Part shown: in pieces, positions 36,525 to 55,512 of the stretch | How positions within the stretch are numbered: the stretch's first letter is position 1 | Layout of the letters: each line of letters starts with the position of its first letter | Assembly (NCBI GenBank): GCA_000181795.3 | Contig: CM012953.1 | Span: 11,946,006-12,010,005 of the forward strand | Origin: Trichinella spiralis | Taxonomy: Eukaryota > Nematoda > Enoplea > Trichinellida > Trichinellidae | Direction of reading: 5' to 3' | DNA: 64,000 bases | Program-made: the position numbers and the translations under genes | The notes under the pieces: model-generated | Database searches by the model: none | What the model was told of the DNA's origin: nothing | The model's input: only the letters and a program-made list of their open reading frames with translations

Positions 36525-38562
36525 ATGCAGGAAATTATCCTCATACTTTTTGTTTTACCACACATGATAATTTCACAACAATGGAAATGCAAAAACAGAG
36601 CAGGAGCAGCCAATGCAGATTGGTAATTTTCATTATAAATATTTACTCAGTACAAAAAATATAAATTAAAATAAAATAAAGTATAGCAACATAACACAAC
36701 ATATCATAATATAGCATGAAATCATATAGGAATTTTGGAATTTTTTCAGTATCTATTATGTGTTAATAAAAAACTGCCTGTAGCTTCTAATAATATTAAC
36801 CTTCTCTGTAAGGGATTTCTAAAAATGGCTTACGTGTATGTATATAAAGGCATAAATAAGCAAAGAAATATATATGCGTTTATTTAATTTAATGTACAAG
36901 TATATAAAGAAACTGAAAACAAATCTCATATGCATAATGTAGTAATGCAAGACACATATAGGGCAATATTATACAAAGGACCTGCACAGGACACTGGTAA
37001 ACTGCTAGCTTCAGATTCACCTAATGATTGGGCAAATGGAGCAGCAGCCGTAACTCAAAATAATGGGCATTCATTTGCAGTTGCACTGACAAATGTAGTA
37101 GGACCCCATGCTAATGTGAAATTTCTTGCGTACAACAATGTTCCTCCAGCAGTGCCTAATGTGAAAACAAAGTCCAACAGCAAAGGTAGGATGAATAAAA
37201 ATTCAAAAATTTCACAATTATTTAAATTATTTATGAAACAGGTGTCATTATTATCAGCACAGCTCAAGGAGAAAATGACGGCGCGTGGATTGTACATACT
37301 GTTCCAGGATTTCCGGCAGCAAAAACAGGTTACAGCTGGCCTGCAGCTGAAATTGCGAAAGGACACTTATTAATTTGCATGACTATCGCAGAAACCCAAA
37401 TCAACGCAGTAGGTTAGTCTGTGGCTTAAACTAATACCGTATCAAAAATCATTACACTTCTTGTATTACAAATTTATTCTTATTAGTATTTTTGAAACAA
37501 GATATTCTGCATATATTTTTAATGAATAATCTGAAAAAGCTTTTTAATATTTAAAATATCTGCTTCTCATTAAAATGAAATATTAGCATTATAAAGTACT
37601 AAACATTTTATTCTTTCTATTTAGCTGCTTCATTAATTCAAATTGAACCTTTCGTATACTATAATGATATTCCTGAAACAGAAACAGCAGGAATGCCAGA
37701 TTTTAAAAAATTAGCTGAAGGACAAATTCCTGTTTCCCCACCATTTACAACCAGACGATCGATTAAAACAGCGGCGCCTGCTCCTGTTGACATTCACATT
37801 TATAGCAAATCATCTAAATCCAAATATGGTGGGTAGATAAAACATATTAACTAAAATGATTATTTAAGTGGCTTTTATAATTAGTTTATCATATTTGTTG
37901 AGAAGTAGTAATAAGTAAAACCAAAAGAAGGAACATCATAGGTTTAGAAAAGCATATAATCACACTAACAGCGATGAAAATAATTTTCAATAATTACTGA
38001 TTAAAACGCAGATAATATGTTATTCTTTCTTTTATTGCAGTAATTTTCACTGAAGTTGAAGAGAATTTAATTTGTGATCACTGAAGAAAGATTATCGCCT
38101 AGTAAATACAAATTATATTTTTTGTAGAAGGAGAAATACATAGGCTTAATGAGAAATACTTTTAAAATTTGCAATTTTATTTTTAGAAATTTACAGAAAA
38201 GTCATTGTAAAAGCTCTCAAAAGGACTATAAAGGTGTGGTCTAGAAGAGACAATAAATTGAAAGGGGACTGCAGAGTTTTGCAAAGGAATATTCGTTTAA
38301 TTAAAAGCCCAGCTCAAATTGGTGATCAAGCCACTAATATTGAGGCTGACGAATCAAATTGGATTGTTTCAGAACCTGGAAATATATTTTGCTTCATGGA
38401 TAAGCCATATTCAGTAAGTATATGGAACTTTTATTAAGCTACTGATGTTAAATTTAGAAAAATCAAATAAAAGAACCTGCGATGGCAGTTTGTATTGACA
38501 AGGATGCAATTTTTGCTCGATTTAATGCTATTGCTGCTCAAGTTGAAAACTGTCCATCATGA
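36525..38562 (+). CDS. DNase II-like secreted protein, copy H (gamma type)
   Basis: Exons 36525-36622, 36962-37185, 37242-37412, 37625-37828, 38187-38413, 38458-38562; 342 aa. The signal peptide MQEIILILFVLPHMIISQ differs from those of C and G, and the mature start is QWKCKN. Catalytic positions read N-S-K and E-S-N; six cysteines kept. Exon 5 is the short form (ends PYS, donor GTAAGT) as in C, and the 3' flank to about 39.5 kb matches the flank of C at an offset of about 29.46 kb. It stands apart from the rest of the array, 9.6 kb downstream of G. Confidence 0.9.
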
Positions 38563-40129
38563 AAAGCAGTATGAAGTAGGAAATCAAAATTTTATAACAT
38601 TTTAAACAAGATGTGTACTGAAATTGCTGATTATTTGACAGTAGTTTTATGAATTTTATTTTCACTTATTTTTTTGAATACATTTAGCATTTATTAATAA
38701 ATGGAAATGAAACCTTGAATTCTCACTGTTCTTTACTGTGTTCAGTTGTTGTTTTGATTAACGTCTTACATTAGATTTCAAGTCCCCTGAGCAGGTATTA
38801 CTAATGCAGAACCTGAATTTGGGATGTAGCATACTTTCTTGAAACATACAAACTGTTGTTGAACTCTGCTTTAGAAACATGGCTGCTAGATTTTACTGTT
38901 TTTGATTGAGTTATCCTGTTTTATTTATTTCTTAATTTCTGAGATGGAATTACTGATCAAACTTGAATAACTAATAAAATAAGATAATCGATCGCAAATT
39001 ACTGATCAAACGTAGTACAAGCCATACGTGAACAACCAATCACACAAAGAGTGGCAAGTTCCAATATAGAAAATTGGGAGCGCGCAAAATCAGCGTACTC
39101 CTTCAGTAGCATCAGAAATTTAGAAAATTAGATTTGGTCACACGAAGCAGATGGTACAGAACTGTATAAAAACAATGTTGGAATGGAGCCTTGTATCAGC
39201 TTTCAACGAAAATTAATAGCTATTACGTGACCAATAGTCTACAGTCAATAGCGCACTAGGAACGTCTGAGAAGAATCCATTCTTAAGTGATTGACTGCAT
39301 CTGAAATTTTAACGGATGGAAAATTAAAATTAAATTAGCAATGTTTTCACGGGATTTTTTATATAATAATAATGTTAAAATAATTTAAATATTAATTCTA
39401 CGTTGAAATACTCAAAATTTAATTATTTCAGCATATTTTAATAACCTGAAAATCATTTGGTACAGAATAACAGCAATTTCCCTAAATGAGGGCATTTTTT
39501 TGTTTAAAACTACTAGAAGCTTTACTATGTCTATTATACAGAATGAAGAAAAGGTTCTCAAAGTGGCGTATGTGTGTAAATGGTAAACATGCCCCAACTT
39601 AGCGAGAGATAAAATGGAAGAATATCAGTTAGGTGTCAACTGACGTCAGGACTGTGATTTTGAATGGTGTGCGCGTGTACTTGTTCATTTGTGTTAGCAT
39701 TAAATTGTCAAACTACGTTCTAGTTGTTTAATAAATTTTTTCTTGCTTGTTTGTTTAATGAGATGATTAGGCGTTTTCGATTGACTTTGAAGTCACAGCT
39801 CTTGAATATCAGGTTGTACTGGCAGTGCAGTCTACCATCATCTAATCTAACGGATTAGTTATGACTCACAGTTTCCATTAAAAAAGTTTATTGTTTAGAA
39901 ATACAAAACCGTTTAACTTGTAGAATTTAATGTATTTAGCACAGTAGTAACATGGAAAATTTGATAAATTAAAAAATGAATTACTTCCAAATTGGAAAAG
40001 CAAAAATATTGAGTATACGCGTATCCGGTATTTAAGAGATTAAGGTTTAAAAGTCATACTAAGTTTTAAGGATATCAAAGAGTGATAAACTTTATTGTTT
40101 AGATTTTATGTCATTTTTTAAGTTGTAAC
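38563..40129. other. 3' flank of copy H
   Basis: Aligns with the flank of copy C to about 39.56 kb and then becomes unique. No gene seen before the GC-rich island. Confidence 0.65.
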
Positions 40130-40697
40130 GACCCGCCGGGTGGGGCTAGCGGATCTGCCTCTGGGGCCGCGCCAGTTCGTCCGCCGTTTCTATGTGCTTG
40201 TTCGTTCTCGCTCGCTGGGTCACGTCTCCTCGTCGACATCCTCGGAACACGCTTTTACTCGTGCAACTCGTCCGCACGTCGGTTAGCGCTCTCGCTCTTC
40301 GCCGCTCCAATATGTAGAAGGCTTTCGCCGCAGGGGGGCAACGTAGTGGGTCAACTGAAATTTGATCCCCTATTGTCTTGCTGACAGTCCCCCGGCTTGC
40401 GGCCCATCTGTAAATCAGCGGCTCGTTACGCGGGGGCTTTGATCCGCTGCCCCAACGGATCATCAGCGACCGGCATGCCCTCGGATCAATGACCGAACGC
40501 ATGTTAAACAATGGCCGAACAATGGCTAATTAGGTACCGACGTGTCGGGTCATGAAGGTCTGTCGCCAGAAGCCACCCGCGGTCCTCGCCGGCGGCGTCT
40601 TTGAACTGGGCGGGATGGGAGGTTCTATTGCCGCAGCTCCGCGTCTACCTCAGCCGGATCTGCAATGAGCAACGCCGCCGTATAGCAAGGGTTGTTG
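40130..40697. other. GC-rich island of unknown origin
   Basis: About 570 bases rich in G and C lie abruptly inside DNA that is mostly A and T; both edges are sharp, near GTTGTAACGACC and GGGTTGTTGTAAAG. A 121-codon open frame on the minus strand (40146-40511) has Arg-rich content and no domain I recognise. An inverted pair GATCCG/CGGATC lies at 40441-40461. Candidates are a fragment of rDNA spacer, a foreign insertion, or a GC-rich repeat. No rRNA core motif was recognised. Confidence 0.6.
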
Positions 40698-41043
40698 TAA
40701 AGTAAATGCTTATAATACATAAAATAATTGCATTCAAAATCATGTATAATTATTTACCTATCAAGAATGAAAATGATGACTATTTCTGATTAAATGCATG
40801 CGGATCCTTTTTAATTATTTAAATGCTTATTTCTATTTATATTAAAATATTTTCATACTTTCATTGGATTGTTCTGCATGAAATAATTTAAACTTTAAGT
40901 ATTTTTGAATAATACATAGGTTTTATTTTAACTACTTTCTGGGTTATTTATGCAAATAACATTAATAATCAAAAAATTTTTAAATTCAACAGTATTTAAA
41001 ATGACGATTTTACATATACTATAAAGAAACCCTCACTCGTGTA

Positions 41044-41125
41044 GCTGCGATGGCCGAGTGGTTAAGGCGTTGGACTTGAAATCCAATGGGATATTCCCGC
41101 GTAGGTTCAAATCCTGCTCGCAGCG
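41044..41125 (+). tRNA. tRNA-Ser (anticodon UGA)
   Basis: Acceptor GCTGCGA (41044-41050) pairs with TCGCAGC (41118-41124), discriminator G. D arm contains TGGCCGAGTGGTTAAGGC, the anticodon stem TTGGA/TCCAA holds loop CTTGAAA (anticodon TGA), a class II variable arm follows (GGGATATTCCC), and the T arm has GGTTCAAATCC. 82 bases, no intron. Confidence 0.95.
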
Positions 41126-41930
41126 AAAATTTTCAATCTTTTCGTTTTGGCAAAATTGCATGCTAAAGTTCTATAATATTAATTTTCAAACAAATCATAT
41201 AAAATTTATTTATTGCATATTTCATTTGATTAGTTGTTTTATTTTCCAGACGTATTATTGTAAGAATGTGTTTCAAATTCTATCAGTGATTGCATAATTT
41301 GAACATAATTTTAATTTATCCTTGATTATGAACTTATGTAAATTTTAAAATATGTGAACTGAATTATTTTTGCTACCATTTTATAAAGTGATCTTTCTGC
41401 TTTTTCTCAGTCGATATTTTCAATGTAAACAGCTTTGCGCAGAGAACATTTTTATGCAAATTAAAAGTTAATGCAAGCGTAGAATGCAATAATAATTTCA
41501 TCTCACTTGTCAGAATAAAAGTTTCCTGAAATTTTAGCTCAATTAAAAGCTACTGCTACCGTGAGACCGAAGTCGAAGACATCAATATCAGTAATGAAAT
41601 TGTTAATGTTAGCAAAGTAAAAAAAGATTAACAGATAAATGAAATATATTGCGGCTATATGAATATTTTTCAGAGGTATTTAAAATTTCAACATGTAACA
41701 ATAATAGGTATATTTAATCGTAATTCGAAAACAAAATTACATCATATGAAACATTGTCTGATAAACATTATAATAAATAAATTATGTACGAATTTAAAAA
41801 ATAAAAGACATAAATGTTACCAATTTTTTTTCATTTTAATAAATTCTATTCTTCGAATGAAAATACAATAATTCGTTATTATGATACATGAAAATGTCTC
41901 TTGATTTAAAAAAGACATCTGAAATAATAA
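41126..41930. other. Spacer between tRNA-Ser and EIPR1
   Basis: AT-rich, contains the unseen 3' untranslated region of EIPR1 at its right end. Nothing else recognised. Confidence 0.6.
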
Positions 41931-43693
41931 TCAGTTGTCAGAATACAAACGCAAAATGGTATATTTCAAATCGCGCGGTACACGCTTTATTACGATACGC
42001 CCATCGTAAGAAAGTGACGCAAATACCCACGGATCGCAAGCCGACCATTCACAACAATATACTGATTCTTCGTGATCGTCATATTCCCGCAAAGGTCCAT
42101 CAGGAATGCTAGAAATTAACTTCTGCATATAATTGTAATTTTAAATAAATGCAAACATTACTTAGAGATATTTGAATCTTCCATGTCATTATTGAATGAT
42201 AAATCCACCGATTCGGAACTAAAAGATGCAGCACACCAAAGTACAACTTTTGAGTCAGTACTACTGCTTAAGAATAATTGATCGTGCACTGGATTAAATC
42301 GGACTGAGCATACCCTGAATTTAAAAAATATTTGATGATTTATTTCATTATAACAATGCTACTACTTTCTAATGCAATGATATAAATTAATTTATTTCAT
42401 TTCAGTTACCAGTGAGAATGATGAGCAAATCTTGCTATTCTTTCTTTCGTCTTTCGGATGTCCCAAAAATGAATAAAACCATCATTAGCACCAGTCATCA
42501 AATAATATGGTCGATTAGGATTGAAGTCTAAATCTCGAATGCAGAGTGAATGGGCATCTTCGATCAAATATGTCTGCCTAAAATAAAGTTGTCATTTTTC
42601 AAATTAAAGTCATCAAGAAAAGCGAAATACTTGTTGCTTCGACTATCCCAACCGAAAATTGCCGTCCCTTGTGCCAGCGTTAAACAGCAACTATCATGAT
42701 GAGGATCCCACTTTGCGACAGTCAACGGATTCTGAGAATCTTCATTAACAGTTACCTTTCTTTTATTCTAAAAGTGGAATTAATTTTTCTTATACAATCA
42801 CAATCAATGAATGCTCGTAAAAATAATACAAACTGTTCCATGCCATTCTTCAGATCTACAAAAATCAAGTGGCTCCCGATCAAAATGCAAGCTTCAGATG
42901 CTGAAAATGGCTTCCACAAAAATCTAAATTTTAATACTGTAAATAAAATTCAAATTAACAGTTCGAATTAATTAACTTATGCTTAAAAAATTAGACAGAA
43001 AATATAAAGTATAACCTGGGTACATATCGATGTCCTTCCACGTCTATTGTCGCGGTTTCATTTAATTGAAGCGTTTCCGTTGTGCTTCCCTGCAATGATT
43101 TCAGCCTCCAAATTGAACATTTAGGCTTGCAATTCTCTATTAAGCATTAAACAAAAATTTTCACATTATTCATTGCAACAAATACATCTATACACGAAGA
43201 TCTATAAAAAATTGAAAAAAAAACATAACAGCAAAATGAACTGACACCAACTGATTTCGTACAAATTTTAAATAATTTACACTGACTGACTAATAAAAAA
43301 GCTAAGAAGTAAAACCTAAATACTTGTCATATAAGATGAAGCAAAAACATCTCCTTGAATAGGACAACCAGCAAGATACCAAATTTCACCAGCGTCGTGT
43401 GGAAAGGTCTGCTTAAATAATTTTTGATCCGAATTCTCGTCATATGCAAAATAGTATATCTAAAATTCCAAAAATCATCAGTTTCATTAATTTGTAACTA
43501 CTTTTAATAATAACTTGATTTTCGTTTTTCAGCGACTGCGTTCCGGCAATAAAAATAGATTTTTCTTCGTCGTTTATTAAAGTAGCTAAACTTCTTGCCT
43601 GTAAAGTAAACACAAGCACATGGTTATGATTACCAATTAACTCACCTGAAAATCCAAACCAAAAATAAATGTGTCTTCACTAGCATCATCCAT
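41931..43693 (-). CDS. EIPR1: EIPR1 (TSSC1), WD40 subunit partner of EARP/GARP tethering complexes
   Basis: Nine exons on the minus strand: 43646-43693, 43515-43598, 43324-43459, 43016-43136, 42830-42923, 42631-42767, 42410-42577, 42162-42314, 41931-42108; 372 aa (human 387). Exons begin MDDASEDTFIFGLDFQ, like human MEDDAPVIYGLEFQ. Later matches are AGTQSLKNENQ, HDAGEIWYLA, IRDLDFNPNRPYYL, FAHHSHW and the end WVFASLSYDGRIVIKRVPR. The protein is a beta-propeller that recruits endosomal tethering complexes for retrograde traffic and dense-core vesicle biogenesis. The last acceptor had to be TTTCTAG before IPDGP to keep frame. A TTTCAG just before the ATG may be a spliced-leader site. Confidence 0.93.
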
Positions 43694-43709
43694 AAAAACC
43701 AATACTGAA

Positions 43710-46700
43710 ATTTAAGAATAAATAATAGGTACTGCGTGAGGAAAAGCTTTACTGAATAACATTTATTGAAAACATTAAAATGTCAAAAGTCTACATTACA
43801 AATCAAAATTCATATAAGTTAAAATATACTATAACATTTTATATTATAAACTAATTTTGTTTTGCTTTGAATATGAACAAAGTTAACATATTTCATAGTT
43901 AAACCATCGATACGTAAAGAAATTCCATATTTTTAATTTTGGTTATAATAACCAAAAGAAAAATTAATGCTGCAAAATTCGTTTATCGCAAATTTAATAG
44001 CTTTTCCATTTGAATTTTAAAAACTGCTTCAAATTATACAACTTTATGCGGATCTACAAAAACGCTATAAAAAACACCGCAAAACATTTCTTGCAAAAAT
44101 TTTGAAAAGAAAACATTAATCAAGTATGAATTGATGAATAAAAAACTGAAATAAAAAGTGTTACAATAAACGGGGAATTGCATATTTCAATTGTATGATT
44201 ACATTCATAATAAAATCTATCAAAAAAACAGAAAATATTTTGTTGCAGTTTTACAATTTAACAGTGAATAAGATGAATATTTACAGTTAGAGAAAATAAG
44301 TTAATTACAATTGTTTATGAAATGCTAAAAAAATTTTTCATAAAATAATACTTTTAACTGTAGAAATTTCTTCTTCTTACGAAAAGGTTCTCGCTACTGA
44401 TCATTTTCTAGAAGGCAAGTGAAACGCTTTTTTTACTAATACTGTTACTACTTTTCGATAGCAAGCACTGCTTCCCTGTGTACAAATGTCTAAATATTAT
44501 GTACGCCGCAGTCAGTATTTTAAATTCATAACCATTTAGACTACTATCTGTTAACACTAACTTTTACATAATTAGTGTATTCTTATTCTGTTTCGCTTTT
44601 TGTATAGCAGTAGACTGAATTCTTGATTCTTGCGTATGCAACTAATGGTCAAGCAAGATTAAGTACGGGCTTTATTTTTCAATATAGTACACTGTATATA
44701 AGAAAATATGCACAGATGTGCACTCATCCTTACCTAATAGTTATTTTCAAATGTCACTTGCTTTTTTAGCAGCTAACTAAAATATACTTTATAATTTTAT
44801 TTATCTGTGAAGAATCTCATACAGTATACTTGCTGACATGCAAGGTATTTTGAATATAAAATATTTAATAAATAATATTACTTAATTTATCGCAACATGC
44901 ACATTTTAAATAGTAGTAAGAGAGCGTAATTAGCATAGGTAGATTGTTCTCCAAGTCCAATTAGTCAGGTGATCATATTTCAGAAGCTTGGAGCTGCTTT
45001 TGCTTTTTTATTATTTTCATCATTTGCACTGTGATTATTGCTGATTTACCATCCAACATTGAGGAATTAAAGTTAACTGTTAATGTCGATGCACTTTTGA
45101 TAATTTTTATGACGAAAAAATTATTGTACTTGTATATCATTTTTGTCAGATAAATCACGACATCTTGAAAAAATGCTTTCTGGCAATCAAGTAATGCTTA
45201 TTTGTTGATCTACTTTGTATATTTTGTTATAATGCGAAATGTTTCCTTCTGATGATTTGTTCAGATTTTGCTGAAGATGATGTTCAAATTTTAGCAGTGT
45301 GTAGGTTTCCTCAAATTTCTTTAATATTTCGTTTTTATAGAAATAAGCGAATAATTTTTTTATTAAAATATATACATATAACATTATTATTATTATACAA
45401 CATATTTAAAATACATACATTTTTATTAAAATATATACAGAAATATCTGTTTTCGGAAATATTTTACCAGAAAAATATGGAGCAGAGATCTCATAATTCA
45501 AAACCATTTATTTTTCTGTGCATGAATAATGGTTAGTAATAATATGTAAAGGTGGGCGTACTCAGAAGGTTAGCATTCATCAACCAAGCATTGCATTGAA
45601 TGTATTCTGTGTTATTATCTTGGTTATATCTGATTAATAAAAGTGCCATTCACGCATGGCAAGAGCAAGCAGATTTTTGCCAGCAGTGCCTCATTGTCAT
45701 GTCTTTTGTGGTATACTATTATTTGCGCAGCGAAAATTCATCATAACAATTATCTGTAGAGAAATCTGCTGGAACGCAAAGCAATACACAATGGGAAAAT
45801 AATTACTGTGTGCTTGAGCTGTTAGTGGGGAAGAGGTCAGGTTATATAATTGGTTGGTGCAGGTCAAGCATCAGCATCTGTCTTCCATTATTCCTCTTCG
45901 TATTTGTCTTATTGCAAAGTGCGCTGCTCGCTGCTTCATCAAATAACTTCACCGTCTCAGTCCTGTAATTTGCAGCTTCGTATGTAAGTAAGTTATCTTT
46001 CGAATTATTTTCATAATCAGCGTCCCGTAATTTGTCAATAAGGTTCGGATGAAGTGAAAACGGAGGTCATAGAAGTATAGATAATTGTGAAAGTGCATTT
46101 TATTGTTTATTCTGTTAGTTCGTTGTTTAAGATTTTGATGGTTACTCGCCATAAAATCTTTTTTCAGCAAAATTTTAGGAAAAAATGAGATTTAGCAGAA
46201 ATTTATAAAAGTCATCGTCACCTTTTTTACCACTAAGCCAAACACTAAACACCAGTTACCATATATTTGTGAAAAAATTAGTAGGTAATGCAATTTCTGA
46301 TTTGACAATAAAATTAAAGTAGGAAAGTTAAGTTTCCAATCATGGCAGTATAACTATCGTTGAAAAACGTAGTGGTCAAATACTGCTCTGGTATAAGTTA
46401 GATTATGGGAGGGACCAGTGCATCATTCGTTTTTCTTTTCTAAAGATATTATTTAAGGGAAATTTTTATCGAAGTAACCATTCAATTGGGTTTGAAAGAA
46501 ATAAATTTAGAGAATGTAATTGCATAATAAAAATTATTTCAAAAGCTAAATGTAATAAAATGATACAATTAATACATTTAATTATAATACAGATTATTTT
46601 TATCATAAATTTGTCACAAACAGGATGGAGACTTTCAGAAAATCATCACAAGGACAAAATAAATTTTTACTAAGGAGAAAATGACATTATAAAACATCAA

Positions 46701-47564
46701 ATTTTCCGCAAAAAATGTAAAATATTTATTATTTAATTTTATTTAGTTTAATTGCACGTTTGCATTAAGTTTAACATATTTTATAAACAGCGTGCTAAGA
46801 CACCCTGGCATGAATGTTTTTGGTAATTAGGAAACCTCAATAGCAGCCGAAACAGCCAATAGTCAAAAAACTGCTCTCTGCAAATTGCCCCAAAAAATAT
46901 ATTACATTATGCAACTATTTTTTCAAACTTTTAATTAATACCACATTATCTTTGTTCTATCAGAAGATGTATAGTGAATGAACACTATTTAATACTTTTA
47001 ATACTATCTACACTATTTAATACTTTATTATGCATCTATAAATTTAACACGAAACTTGATGATGCGTAATGTTTAAGCATAAAATATCTGATTTGATGGT
47101 GAGAATACAACGTTGGAATGCTTATACTGATAACATGAAACTTAAATAAATGTTATTGTAAAAATTATTTTTAATCCAGCATGGAAAAATGATTTGTCTT
47201 TTTAATTTTTTTCACAAATTGTGCATATAATTATATTTTAATATGTATATATATATCCGTTTTGTTTACTCAACTAAGTTGCTATCGACGATATAAAAAC
47301 CAAATTAAGATATAAAAATTTTAATTAAAAAAATTTACATTGATTTAAATGTTTTACTTCCAATTAATTTAACCAAATATTTTATATATGAAAAGAAATG
47401 AAAAGAATTTTTATTCTTAAAATTATAAGCAGAAAATTCATAGTGGAAATTATAACAAACAGTAATAATATAATAGTAATGTTAAAATAGAAATGAAAAA
47501 ATAGGAGTATAAAAAGGATTCCTAGGAATTGTTTTATAAACATTGTTTCAGCATTTTGACCGCA
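43710..47564. other. Gene-poor AT-rich stretch
   Basis: Almost 3.9 kb without a gene I can support; only short open frames of low complexity. Promoter of EIPR1 must lie at its left end. Confidence 0.6.
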
Positions 47565-47663
47565 GCCCCAGTGGCGCAATCGGTTAGCGCGTCGTACTTA
47601 TAAGGCAGTGCTTGATCTGCTAGCGATATGCGAAGGTTGTGAGTTCGATCCTCACCTGGGGCA
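47565..47663 (+). tRNA. tRNA-Ile (anticodon UAU) with an intron
   Basis: Acceptor GCCCCAG (47565) pairs with CTGGGGC (47656-47662), discriminator A. D arm GGCGCAATCGGTTAGCGC; anticodon stem TCGTA/TGCGA; loop starts CTTATA, followed by an intron of about 25 bases; T arm GTGAGTTCGATCCTCAC. Animal tRNA-Ile(UAU) genes commonly carry an intron here. Total 99 bases. Confidence 0.95.
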
Positions 47664-50032
47664 TTACTTTATATCTACACATTTTCTTGTTAAATTTAAA
47701 TACAGTTATGAAGAATATACTTACCGACGTTTTTCACTTCAATTATAATCTAGTGCAGTAATTATTTAAAATATTCACATCTTTTAATTCTCAGAACAGC
47801 ATCAGCTATCCGTCCACTTAGTTCATAATGCTTTTAGTTCTTCCAGTAATAAATATTGTTTGGAGGAAAATGCTCACAAAGATCATTATGTTGAATTTCG
47901 AAAAAATGTTCTCACTCAGATATAAGTTAATTTGCATCTCTGCTTCGTGATTTCAATATCATTCTCCTCATCACAAAACATAGTGCATTATTTAATAAAT
48001 TTCCAAAACAAATGAGGAATACTTCCATTGTACATATGCTATATAATTTTTTATGGAATGTTAATTCATTTGCGTGAAATAGAAAAAAAATATGATATTT
48101 GCAAAATACTGAATAAGAAACATATTGTCTTCAAAACAAATTAGGCAGGCAAAATAAAAGTAAAAGCCAATATTTCTGTGCTCGACTCATTTTTTAGTTC
48201 TTATTATTTTATTTTTGTATTAAATATTTCATTAATGGACTACATTGGTTTTAAGAAATAATATGCAAAAGTAACTTTATAAACTTTAAACTTTAAACAT
48301 TGAAATACATGCCAGCTGTTCATAATTTAATGCATACGCTCACAAACCATATAATTTTGATGTGCAAGTTTTTGCATTAAAAATTAATATTTCTTTTTAA
48401 AATTTTATATTAAATTTTGTTAAAAAATTATTATATTCATAATTCATACTTTAATGCTATTTTTTTGTTTTTGAATATTGTTCACAATTGCTTTATAAAA
48501 CATTACAGTATGATTAGAATTTGGCAAATGTCTTGTTTAAACAATTCATTTTTGCTATAAAAATATAAACGAATGAAATAGACATTTTTAAAAAATTATA
48601 TCATTAGGTTTTTTATATTTTTAGGATGAAAATATAGATGATTTTTTGTAAATAATATAAACATTGCTTTTTATTTGTGTACAACAAACCTTCTTGTCAT
48701 TGTTCTTACTGTTTTTTTGCTCTGTATCGCTGAGGCGCTACGAAAACTTTTTACGTTTCATTTTTTGTGCATGATAAGGACTCTCAGCAATAGGTCGTGT
48801 AGTCAGCAAGCAAAAGGTGTGTATACCGTTTTTTAGCGCCGAGCTGATGGAAACACAATAGAATATGGCCAGGTTTTTTGTGTGCATTGTTTCATTGCTT
48901 TTCCATTAATCATCATTCTGGGCTACAGGTGTCAATATTTATTAAAAATATCTTGTAATTTGCATTTATTATAGATTGTAATTAGTTTAAATACTGTTTT
49001 GTTTCATTTTGGACATTTTAAAATATTTTAATTTTCATATATTATGGGCTTAATTTTCATTTAAATGTTTCAAAATTGTCATATAATTTTTTGCACATTA
49101 ATGCTTTATGATACCGTGAAAAGATGCTACCGTTTGTGAAGTTTTTACATTTTCTTTCATTTGAAGTCAGTTTACTTTAAATAGTCCAATGATCAGGGGC
49201 GCTGTTTTTTGTTTAATCGTATGCAGACCAGGTGATACGTTCTATTTTTCTATTTCTGATTGCAGAGATTGTAATTTTGATAAGGCTGCAATTTTTTTTT
49301 ATTAAGAATTGTTTAAACTTTTAAAGTAACGTTTTACATTTGAGAATGGAAATGTCAAATATTTTTTTGCATACTATATTAATGTTTGTTTTTTGGTAAC
49401 TATTTAAACATTTTTGCATTTGAATTTTACATTAACATTATTTAGTTCTAAAAATGGTTGAAGCTGAATTTTTTGCGTTCAAAACGCAATGTAAATATTT
49501 CTGCTTTTAAGAAAGTTGCATGTTGTTATCAAAGATTGTTAGTTATTTTCATTTGATTGTTTATATTGTGCTGATGTTGAGACATTTGTAGTGGATTTTT
49601 GAGTTTAGCTAAAAAAAATTTCCTTTTTTGAAATTTTGTTCAGCATTGTTTCAATTCTGTGTATAGTTTTCAGTGTTTGAAATGTATAAGGTTTCAGTTA
49701 GTGAGTACTGATTTTCATTAGATGGCACTTTTTTTAGTATAATAATACACGAAAACGTTTTGACGTTTTCAATAATTTATATTTATTGAACGCGTAGTCA
49801 AATTGTTTGTTGATAATATTCAGTAAAAGTATTGCGTAATATTTTTCAAAAGACTTATTTAATATTTGATATAGTTATGCAGTACTGTTTTTAGTATTTT
49901 ATTTTAATTCTCTCAGTGCGAAATAGAAGAATATGAGAATTGCAATTTTGAATTTCAGTATTTAGAATTTGGACACTGCTATTGAATTAACTTTCAGTAA
50001 ATGATAGTGTGCTTTTACAGAACGGTCCTTTG
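47664..50032. other. Upstream region of USP7
   Basis: AT-rich; T-rich from about 48.6 kb. Possible untranslated leader or promoter sequence near 48.7-48.9 kb, where composition is more balanced, but nothing definite. Ends with a TTTTACAG acceptor at about 50020. Confidence 0.5.

Positions 50033-55512
<5,480 letters not shown>

Noticed and set aside
40441-40461. Inverted repeat GATCCG/CGGATC as terminal repeat of an inserted element
   Set aside because: It lies inside the island and not at its edges, with a 9-base loop; a chance hairpin is enough to explain it.
40146-40511. 121-codon minus-strand frame in the GC-rich island
   Set aside because: Long frames are expected by chance in GC-rich DNA; no domain, no splice or promoter context.
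43710-47564. Several 60-95 codon frames as possible genes
   Set aside because: Low-complexity AT-rich sequence, no splice-consistent extension, no domain or signal-peptide pattern.
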